Shown in pieces: positions 22,121-31,374 of a stretch of 64,000 bases of DNA. Every line of letters begins with the position of its first letter. Within the stretch, counting starts at the first letter, position 1. The DNA is from Caenorhabditis elegans (lineage: Eukaryota > Nematoda > Chromadorea > Rhabditida > Rhabditidae): positions 6,634,001 through 6,698,000 of the forward strand of contig NC_003281.10 of NCBI RefSeq assembly GCF_000002985.6, given 5' to 3'. The notes beneath the pieces are model-generated. The model searched no databases. It was not told the origin of the DNA and saw only the letters and a program-made list of their open reading frames with translations. The position numbers and the translations under genes were made by a program.

Positions 22121-25100
22121 AGGATGCTCTTCGAAAGAACTTGTCAATGGGACATGAAAAGAGATGGACAAGGGCGCTTAACCTTTTGTGTTCATTTTTT
22201 GAACAAGTTTGTTCAGAAGCCATGCAGTCTCAAAAACTATTCAAGCTTCCATATACCGTATTTATCTTGCTGCCTTGAATTCCATATGTTCTTCTGCCTC
22301 AGCTTATCTTGTTTGTTTTTGCGTATGTATATCTTAAATTGTTCAGCTATTAAAAGTTAACAAGTATTTTACATGTTGAAAAGTTTTTTTGCAAAACAAA
22401 ATACAACCAAGATATAAGCTTTAAAAAGTATCTGTTCTTGCTTAAAATTATTTTGTTGACTCTGACGATCGAAGAAATTAAAGATGATAGAGTCTACAAA
22501 AATGTCATTTAAACCAAAACGAAAAACAGAAATAGAAATCTAAAACATAAACAATTTAAAAGCGCAGACACCTACTCAAAGATGGCACCTCTTGATAGTA
22601 GTAGTTGAAATATTTGGACTTTGGTTACTAAATTCTATGAATGGCTCTTTTGTGTCAACAAGCATCATTTTGAAACGTGGCGGGATGGATTTCGTGAATA
22701 AGGAAATAACTTTTGAATTTTTATCAACAAATTTAACAAGATTAGAAATAAAAACCAATTTTGAAAAGTACGGCCCTAAATTGATGAACACAGAATTTCC
22801 CGTGTGTTTTGGTAAATATCAAAAAGTTTTGCCCAAAAAGCACAGAACGACCCACTTAATGTTGAGAATATAAAAAATTGATTTAAAAAATCAAGAAAAA
22901 TTATTTTCGAACGTTGGCTTTTAATGAATCCAAGGCAACCAACCAACAAATTAAAATTCTAAAAATATACTTTCGATGAACTTATCAACAAAGCTAAATG
23001 ACTCATTTGCCAAAAATCACGAGCTCATTTGTGCTCTCATCGTACAATGTAGACGTGAGGAAAGGGCAAACAGAGAAACATTTTGATTCTCCCGGGAATT
23101 TGCAAAAATTCACGAAAAAGTGGAGAGGCGAGGAATGAAGCTGGGTAGACAAATGAGAATGCACACACCCAAACAAAAAAGGTAGACGTCTCTTGTAAGT
23201 AAGCATTTTTGGTATTCGGGAATTTTCAGGAAAATGAGTTCTTGGGTAAAAGTGGTATTAACGGCTGGAAAACTTTGAAAAATTGTGATGTGAAAGGTGG
23301 ATTACTTTTCTGTTTATGCAGGGGCAGGCATGATCGGGGAGGAGTTGAAATCAGAAGATCTACGTAGATCAAACCTAAGAAAAATCACATTTTTAAGTCC
23401 CAGTCGGGTTTTGTTTTTCGTTAGATAAGCGTACCATCTGTGTTATCCCGAAAACACCAGCGTCAAAATTTTCTAGATGCCTTGGCTTACTGTAGGGAAC
23501 CCTTTCAAATTTGTTTCATTTTTTCAAGTGTGAGGCTACATTAAAAGAATTTACTTTAAGTTTGTCAGATAGTCTTGAACCTTAACAAGCTCAAGCTTAT
23601 AAAATTCAGGGTGTGTAGATAATTAGAGAGTATTTGGTGCCTGTGAAACATCGACCGTTCTTTTGCAGGCCTACGCGCTAAAATCCTTTCTTCAAATCTT
23701 ATCTTCAAATCGACGTATGCTGGTCGTTTTTCACAGCAAAAATAGGACTAGAACTCTTTCAGTAAACAGTGAGAAAAGTATAAAGGTTAGAGCTAGATAG
23801 TGCCATGGCTGCTTACCAAGTAGATGAAACGATTTTTACTCGGGAATATTTTGGTCGTTTGGTTTTGGGAAAATCAAAAGCGTAGGTGGACGTTGGCGGG
23901 TATCAACTTTTGGAAAACTTTGAAAAATTGTGGACAAAAATGTGCATGATGGATCACTTTCCTGTTTCCTTTTTTTTTGTTTTTTCTTCATTTTTTTGTT
24001 CAAATGCCTTGTTTCTCAGAAAGATTATATGCAGGTTTTTTCTTTACATGGTGCAACAATTTTTGTCGGAGACAATTTGGGAGGCTATTCAACAAAAGAG
24101 GAAGTCTGTTGACAAGAAAAAGGAAGATGTGCACATACAAAATGCACCCGCAAAATCCCGTTTTAGAATGTTTTAGGTTCGAAGGATGACAGCTTTTTCC
24201 ACAGCCACATCGTTTGAATTATTGACGATGAAAAGGGCATTGGGACCCTCTAATGGGTGACCCATTGTTTCATGGTCGAAGAATTAATGTTTTTTGAAGA
24301 TAAGTTCAAAAAAGAAGGGTACTAAATAAAAAATGAAATTGCAAAAAGGTCGCTCTTTACCGTGTGATGACAGTTGAAAGGTTTGTGTCTACGGTGTGAT
24401 TTCTGGAGTTCAGACGGAAAGGAGACACCTTGACTACCCACCAGAAGAGTCAAGTTCACCAGGTAAATGAGGAATACATTTTGAACAAAAACTTTAATTA
24501 TTTTCTGTTGTATTCTAGTTTTGCCGCCTTGAAGGCATGCCAACTTTATTGCGCCTGAGCGTAAGTAAACTGAAATTGAGAAAAGGGTGAATCTGATGTA
24601 AAGGGTGAGGAATTAGTTGTTTGAAATATTTGTATCCCAAGTGTCCTTTGATCAGCTCATCGTTTTTTGCAAGTAATCTGGGTAAGTAACACTTATTAGT
24701 AATCATCAGACCATGAATCAAACGTGCAAAATGTAATGTCAAATCTATATTTTCTTTTTTCTGTCTTGTGAAATCAGATCTACATGTGTGTGGGATGCAG
24801 TAATGGGTACGACAAAGTTTCTTGTTTCGGAATTCATTTGACACTTGTGAAAAGTCTCAAAAATTAGATAATCAGTCACAGTTTGAAAATGTGATATTCA
24901 GAAAGGAGAATGAACTTGCGGTTTCACAAGCTGAGAAACTCAAAACAAATAAGAAAAGTATATGAGTTGGAATAAAAAGTAACACATGCACCGTCCTCTG
25001 CGTCTCCATTTTGAATCACTATATCTCTTTGTTGGAATTGAAAAGGAAAAAGAGCATAAAGTTTTATGGCGGGCTAGAGAAGGGAGAGCCAGTGGAAAGG

Positions 25101-25560
25101 ACCGGACTAACGGATATAGAATGAAGGAAGTAAAGGATGCAGGAGAATGGAAAACGAAGGTTGATTTGGTAATGAGCATAGAGGTTTCATCTTGCTAATG
25201 AATCAAACATTTTCGTTAAAATTAGCATTTTGTGTCGAGCCTGAACCTGAACTTTTTGTATACTTTGCAATCGAGGGAGGCTTTCACATAACGGATAAAT
25301 TTTGCAAAGGGAAGCTAAAGTAATTATCCTGACAAAAAGTTTTAAAACTGATTTTAGCTAGATTTTTTTCAAACCAGATTTTCCCTTTTGCCGTCAGGAA
25401 AGTTTGAAGTAAACTTCTTAAACAAAAATTGGTCAGTAATCAGAGATAGCCTCTAAACCAAACACCCGGTTCCAGAGTTGTCCGGTATTCAGAGGATGAA
25501 AGCCCATCAAAACCGCGGTCCACCCGGAGCCCGGTTTCTTTTCTTTGCCATCTGTCAGCA
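22121..25560. other. mostly non-coding stretch with a short imperfect duplication
   Basis: Apart from the candidate exon at 24361-24543, no gene is seen. A 14-22-base core (GGAAAACTTTGAAAAATTGTG) recurs near 23267 and 23912 inside more diverged similar context, suggesting an old duplication. Confidence 0.35.
24361..24543 (-). CDS. candidate signal-peptide exon, possible further pdfr-1 first exon
   Basis: A minus-strand open frame from an ATG at 24543 reads a basic stretch, then the hydrophobic core VFLIYLVNLTLLVGS, then a polar segment with a cysteine. It ends in phase 0 at a GTAAAG donor. This resembles a secreted or type I receptor N-terminus. The phase fits the receptor exon at 4492-4560 but not 4744-4846. 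It could be an alternative receptor start, part of an unrelated gene, or a chance frame. It is weak because the n-region is long for a signal peptide. Confidence 0.25.
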
Positions 25561-25569
25561 GTTTTGATC

Positions 25570-25912
25570 GGCAATCTATCCCATGCTCACATTTCCCATG
25601 CACACATTTCCCATGCTGACACTTTCTCCCGTGCATACAAAATTCCCATGCTTACGCCCAGTAGTTCGAGTACTCCCATGCCTACAATTAATTTTTCTCC
25701 TTTTTTTCCGTTCCCATGCTGACATTCCCATACATACATTTTCTCCCGTGCATACAAAATATTCTGATGCTTACATCCAGTAGTCAAAGTACTCCTATGC
25801 CTACAACTCATTTTTCCCTTTTTTTTCGTTCCCATGCTGACATTCTCATACATACATTTTCTCCCGTGCATACAAAATTCCCATGCTTACATCCAGTAGT
25901 CGAACGTTCCCA
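25570..25912. repeat. tandem array in left arm of the foldback element
   Basis: About three units of roughly 80-120 bases, each containing CCCATGCTGACA, TTCTCCCGTGCATACAAAAT and CCAGTAGT(C/T)(C/G)AA motifs, with T-rich spacers. The mirror array on the complementary strand is at about 27060-27395 with fewer units, so units expand or contract independently in the two arms. Confidence 0.7.
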
Positions 25913-27395
25913 TGCCGACATTCCCACACATACATTTGTTCCCATACTTACAAAAATGTATTCCCATGCCGACATGGAGCATTTTTGTGCTCCAGAAGAG
26001 CACAAAGTCAATTTTTTTGCTCATTTTCATTGTATTAGGCTTACTTGACAGCTTTCAGTTACAACTGATCGCTTTTTTTTTTCAAAATGCATTAGTTCTC
26101 GATTATGAACAAGGAATCGAAGAAAAATGGGGATGACTGCCTATAGAGTAAAATTTTTTTTTGAAAAATTTTTTTCTCTCTATTTTGTAGGATATAATTA
26201 ATTCGGTGAATTCCACAACTTCAAATGTTCATATTGCTGTTTCCGTGCAGTTATGAGTTTCGCAGTGTCTTAGGAACATTCCATTTTTTGTTGCATTTTG
26301 TAGGAATTCGGAGCTATCTTATAATTTCTACAAATTAGAAAATCCATTTCGCATTATTTCATGTAACTTGAACCTATTGCTTCAAAAATAGCACAGAACG
26401 AATGTTGATTCTGTTTCTTTCATTAAAAAATGTGCTACTGTGCATTTTTTCCCACTTCTACGACTTTAAAGGCGCGCGCATTTATACAAAATGGTCCCGT
26501 CATTGGTCTCGCCAGCGCTCAACAAATCAATGGGATGCGCGTGGCGAGATTATTGCGCGAAAATTCGCGCGCCTTTGAAGTCGTAGAAGTGGGAAAAAAT
26601 GCACAGTAGCACATTTTTTAATGAAAGAAACAGAATCAACATTCGTTCTGTGCTATTTTTGAAGCAATAGGTTCAAGTTACATGAAATAATGCGAAATGG
26701 ATTTTCTAATTTGTAGAAATTATAAGATAGCTCCGAATTCCTACAAAATGCAACAAAAAATGGAATGTTCCTAAGACACTGCGAAACTCATAACTGCGCG
26801 GAAACAGCAATATGAACATTTGAAGTTGTGGAATTCACCGAATTAATTATATCCTACAAAATAGAGAGAAAAAAATTTTTCAAAAAAAAAATTTACTCTA
26901 TAGGCAGTCATCCCCATTTTTCCTCGATTCCTTGTTCATAATCGAGAACTAATGCATTTTGAAAAAAAAAGCGATCAGTTGTAACTGAAAGCTGTCAAGT
27001 AAGCCTAATACAATGAAAATGAGCAAAAAAATTGACTTTGTGCTCTTCTGGAGCACAAAAATGCTCCATGTCGGCATGGGAATACATTTTTGTAAGTATG
27101 GGAACAAATGTATGTGTGGGAATGTCGGCATGGGAACAAAAAAAAATGGAAAAAATGAGGTGTATGCATAGGAGTACTTCGACTACTGAATGTAAGCATG
27201 GGAATTTTGTATGCACCGGAAAAAATGTATGTATGTGAATGTCAGCATGGGAACGGAAAAAAGGGAAAAAATGAGTTGTAGGCATGGGAGTACTCGAACT
27301 ACTGGGCGTAAGAATGGGAATATTTTGTATGCACGGGAGAAAGTGTCAGCATGGGAAATGTGTGCATGGGAAATGTGAGCATGAGATAGATTGCC
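25570..27395. mobile_element. 1.8-kb foldback (long inverted repeat) transposable element
   Basis: A near-perfect giant palindrome: left arm 25570-26478, right arm 26566-27395, separated by an 87-base GC-rich loop. It begins GGCAATCTAT and ends with the complement. The 9-base sequence GTTTTGATC flanks it exactly on both sides (25561-25569 and 27396-27404), a target-site duplication. The outer third of each arm is an imperfect tandem array of roughly 100-base units built on CCCATGC(N)TACA; the left arm has about one unit more than the right. Arms differ by few bases, so the insertion is recent. No transposase frame is present, so it is non-autonomous. Nine-base duplications with long inverted ends suggest Mutator-like transposition. 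Confidence 0.85.
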
Positions 27396-27594
27396 GTTTT
27401 GATCTGCATATAGGTTACACCTGGTTGTTGACAAATTTTTCTATCAAACCGTATCCTTATACATAGCATTTTCGTGTTACAACGAGCGTAAAAAAAATTA
27501 AATATTTATTTTTCGTGTCATTCAAATAAAAAAAAGCAAATTAATCTCAAACCTTATATATTTGCGATTCATAATAAACTTTAATATAAGATAG

Positions 27595-29237
27595 GACTAG
27601 CGGGCCCTGCGGGCCCGCCAGTTGCAGGGGGTGTAGGGCGAGTCCCCCAGTCGGACGTAGGTTCTCGGCTTCGCCTCGAACCTGTCAGAGGGTTCGTGAC
27701 AATTGCAGTGAGCCAATGGGAGGACAGGAGACCCACTCATATTTTGCTTAAAATCGAGCATTTCTATTCGAATCCCGATTACCCAAAAAAAAATTTGTCA
27801 GTTGGGGGAATCGAGCCAACGAGCAAAATATTCACAGCCATACGCACTAACCACTCGGCCATGCGGGAGAGACCCGGCTAGGAGATGCAGGGAAGGAAAG
27901 TTTCTGGACAGGAGTCGTCTTTCGATTCCGCTTTCTTCAATAATGACAATTTGAGAAAATATGTTTGAAAACCGTTTATCACTGATTAGTCAGCGGGAAA
28001 ACGAATTTTTGAAAATTTTATTACAGGATTGTACTCATTATTGAATTCCCAAAAAGGAGACGTACAGTTGAGGGCTATATCTTGTAAACAGACAGATGTT
28101 CAGAAAAAAACAAGTTTTGGCTTGAAAATTAAAAAAATATATATCTCTTGGCAGAGCATTGTTAATGCGAAGAAACTTCATCTTCCATTAGATAAAATCA
28201 AAAACTATGAATCAAAAATACATTCCGCAAAACTTTAGTGGAAAAAATGTTCAGGAGACGCAGGAAACCACTCCCCCCAGTACTAAATTTTTGAATTATT
28301 TTTTTCTTGGAAAATTTTTCCACTGAACGTTTTACAAATTTTATATGTCTCGATGCGTTTTGATGAGACCTACACGTTAAATTTTAGAAAACTAAGAAAA
28401 CTTGAAAACTGACCGAGTTATGGTTGAAAAAGTAGATTCGCGAAAATGGGAAAGTGTGCAAAATGTGGCACTTATTCGTCTTGCTCGGCCGACTCATAGA
28501 ATTTTTTTCAATTCTGAGTAGAAAACCGTGTTCAGCGTACTTTTTTACGTGGGGTAAACAAAAAAAGTATGAAAAAAGATGAAGTAGAACTTGAGATAAA
28601 GACGAAAAACTACTTTTTCGGGAAAAAAATTTTTTTGGCAAAATGGCATTTTTTGGCCTTTTGTTTTATCACAACTTTTTTTCTTTTGCACTTATGAACT
28701 CAATCTTTTATTCAAAAAATCCACCTCTCTGAGTAGTATCTTGCACATAAATTTGGAACAAAACCGAGCAAAACCCGAATTGTAATTCAATTAAAACATG
28801 GTTTTTTGGGGGTAAAAAGAGCAACAAAAAATTTTTTCAAACTGGGGAAAGCCGCCCTGAGTTCAGTTTTGCTCCGAAGTTTGTGCAGTTTTTTGCTCTA
28901 CCGTGGGGTGAAATATTTCTAGTAAGCTGTTAAATATTATAAAAAAAATTAAAAAAATAATATCTCTTGGCAGAGCATTGTTAATGACACGAAACTTCAT
29001 CTTCCATTAGATAAAATCAAAAACTATGGATCAAAAATACATTCCGCAAAACTTTAGTGGATAAATGTTCAGGGGACCCAGGAAACCACTCCCCCCAGTA
29101 CTAAATTCAGTCAAACGGCTCTGGAGTTATTAATGAAAACGAAGTGGGACATTTTTTCGCAAGCCAAAAAAAGCGTCAAAAAACGCGAAAAAGGGGCGGA
29201 GTCTGTACACTCGGCATTTATTAGAGGCTGCTTGGCA
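27595..29237. repeat. dispersed repeat, copy A (about 1.64 kb)
   Basis: Begins GACTAGCGGGCCCTGCGGGC, containing a hairpin GCGGGCCC-TGC-GGGCCCGC, followed by a second hairpin around AGGTTC/GAACCT. It aligns end to end with the adjacent copy at 29238-30846. It differs by indels, including an internal re-duplication: the block at 28139-28290 recurs at 28955-29106. There is no long open frame. Probably a non-autonomous transposon or retroposon family. Confidence 0.75.
27799..27871 (-). ncRNA. tRNA-like Pol III promoter segment in repeat copy A
   Basis: On the minus strand TGGCCGAGTGG (27851-27861) matches the tRNA A box (Leu/Ser style) and GGCTCGATTCC (27807-27817) nearly matches the B box GGTTCGANTCC; they are 33 bases apart, the spacing of a tRNA. 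The acceptor and T stems do not pair properly, so it is tRNA-derived rather than a working tRNA. It may be a SINE-like internal promoter. Confidence 0.5.
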
Positions 29238-30846
29238 GACTAGCGGGCCCTGCGCGCCCGCCAGTTGTGGGGGGTGTAAGGCGAGTCCCCTTGCCGGGCG
29301 TAGGTTCTCGGCTTCGCCTCGAACCTGTTAGTGGGTTCGTGAAAATTTCAGTAGGTCAATGGGAGTCTTCTTGATTTTTGAGTTCGGTTTGACCAAAAAC
29401 AGAAGCACCCGTTGAATCAGTTAAAGCTGAGTTTTGATTGATTGAAGTTTGAGGAGGCGAAGGGGGAGACGTACCCATATTTTGTATAAAATCGAATATT
29501 TCTATTCGAATCCCGATTACTCACAAAAAACAAAAAAGTTTGTCAGTTGGCAGTATTGAACCAACTACCAAAATTTCTGAGACATACGCAATAACCACTC
29601 GGCCATGCGGGAGAGAGCTCAGGCTGGAAGTAAGGAAGGTAAATTTCTGGAGGGAGTCGTCTTTCGGTTCCGCTTTCTTCAATAATGTCAATTTGAGAAA
29701 AGATGTTTGAAACCGTTTATCACTGATAAGTCAGCGGGAAAACGAATTTTTGAAAATTTTATTACAGGATTGTACTCATTATTGAATTCCCGAAAAGGAG
29801 ACGTACAGTTGAGGGCTATATCTTGTAAACTGTTTGATTTGTAGAAAATAAACAAGTTTTGGCCTAAAAATTAAAAAAATAATATCTCTTGGCAGAGCAT
29901 TGTTAATGACACGAAACTTCATCTTCCATTAGATAAAATCAAAAACTATGGATCAAAAATACATTCCGCAAAACTTTAGTGGAAAAAATGTTCAGGGGAC
30001 CCAGGAAACCACTCCCCCCAGTACTAAATTTTTGAATTATTTTTTTCTTGAAAAATTTTCCCACTGAACTTTTTACAAATTTTATATGTCTCGATGCGTG
30101 TCGATGAAACCTACACGTCAGTTTTTATAAAACTTTGAAAACTTGAAAACTGACCGAGTTATGATGGAAAAAGTAGATTCGCGAAAACGGGAAAGTGTGC
30201 AAAATTTGGCACTTATTCGTCTTGCTCGGCCGACTCATAGAACTTTTCTCAATTCTGAGTTGAAAATCGTGTTCAGCGTACTTAAAAAAAAAAAAATTTA
30301 AAATAACATAAACAGAACATAAAAAACAAAAAAAATCTCAAAAAAGATGAAGTAGAACTTGAGATAAAGACGAAAAACTACTTTTTCGGAAAAAAAAATT
30401 TTTTCGCAAAATGGCATTTTTTGGCCTTTTGTTTTATCACAACTTTTTTTCTTTTGCACTTATGAACTCAAACTTTTTTTCAAAAAATCAGTCTCTCTGA
30501 GTAGTATCTTGCACATGAGTTTGAAACAAAACAGAGCAAAACCCGAATTGTAATTCAATTAAAACATGGTTTTTTGGGGGTAAAAAGAGCAACAAAAAAT
30601 TTTTTCAAACTGGGGAAAGCCGCCCTGGGCTCAATTTTGCTCCGAACTTAGTGCCGTTTTCTGCTTCACCGTGGGGCAAAATATTTCTAGTAGGATTTCA
30701 AATATTAGAGCATGAAGTCACACAGTTCATGAGTTATTAATGAAAACGAAGTGGGACATTTTTTCGCAAGCCAAAAAAAACGCGAAAAAACGCGAAAAAG
30801 GGGCGGAGTCTGTACACTCGGCATTTATTAGAGGCTGCTTGGCAGA
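29238..30846. repeat. dispersed repeat, copy B (about 1.61 kb), directly adjacent to copy A
   Basis: Same order of blocks as copy A: GC hairpin, GTAGGTTCTCGGCTTCGCC hairpin, tRNA-like box pair, AT-rich body, then TTAGAGGCTGCTTGGCAGA at the end. It carries about 90 extra bases near 29365-29455 and lacks the second copy of the 150-base internal block. Head-to-tail arrangement with no spacer points to tandem duplication or nested insertion at a preferred site. Confidence 0.75.
29552..29605 (-). ncRNA. tRNA-like segment in repeat copy B
   Basis: The A box TGGCCGAGTGG (29595-29605) is identical to copy A. The B-box equivalent is GGTTCAATACT (29552-29562), 32 bases away and flanked by AGTTGG/CCAACT that can form a stem. 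It has diverged further at the B box than copy A. Same interpretation: a tRNA-derived piece inside a dispersed repeat. Confidence 0.4.
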
Positions 30847-30954
30847 AAACTGATTATTCCACTCCGAATATTAAATGTCAATTTTGATAAATCAGACCAC
30901 AACATTCTTGTATTGCTTGATGAATGCGTCAGGTCCCTCTTAAACTCCTTTCTT

Positions 30955-31374
30955 TTCCATCAATTTATTTTTGCCGAAGTAGTTGAAGATGACCTAATGA
31001 ACGAAGAAATACTGGGCTTCTGTCTGAAAACATAAAAGAATTGTAAAAACCCCTGTTCAGTTATCAACCAACTGGGTCGAATTATTGCGTTGCTTGCGAA
31101 TTTTAACCAAAATCTTGTCACCGTAATCAATGGTATGGGCAACGATTCGTACTCCAGCATAACGACGGAACCCGTCCGCCCAAACCTCTGAAAATACAGA
31201 AATACGCCTCAATTAAAAGATAACAACCTATTTTGATGGTCTAGCATTCTCCAAAAGCTCAAGAACAGATTAATCCGCACCTAATATAGAACTTACCGTA
31301 AAGGAAGATTTACATTTCACCAAGATCATCTGGTCGCCTTTTTCAACATCCATCACCTCACGATCAATCTTCAT
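30955..31374 (-). pseudogene. small degenerate gene-like fragment, unrecognised
   Basis: On the minus strand an ATG at 31374 opens a 78-bp exon (starts MKIDREVMDVEKGDQ) with a consensus GTAAGT donor. After a 110-base intron with a TTTTCAG acceptor at 31188, the most protein-like frame (VWADGFRRYAGVRI, then DYGDKILVKIRK) is reached only by using an AG two bases further on; it stops at 31057-31059. Beyond a possible third acceptor, TEAQYFFVH is followed at once by a stop, and protein-like sequence resumes after it. Read together, it looks like a decayed small protein gene. The YFFVH-type motif faintly recalls chromo/Tudor-knot modules, but I would not assign it. It abuts repeat copy B. Confidence 0.35.

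Noticed and set aside
22592..22873. Plus-strand 93-codon frame with regular-looking amino-acid composition
   Set aside because: No acceptor/donor pair, no recognisable motif, and strong overlap with an equally open antisense frame.
25570..27395. CRISPR-like array because of regularly repeated CCCATGC motifs
   Set aside because: Units are imperfect, about 100 bases, with no unique spacers, in a nematode transposable element flanked by a target duplication.
25433..27466. Several Cys/His/Met-rich frames (MHGRKCQHGKCVHGKC type) resembling a metal-binding repeat protein
   Set aside because: They translate the tandem repeats of the foldback element in both arms and on both strands; this is repeat DNA, not a gene.
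27799..27871. Functional tRNA gene (Leu or Ser type)
   Set aside because: A and B boxes are present but acceptor and T stems do not pair and the B box has a mismatch; it lies in a repeated element.
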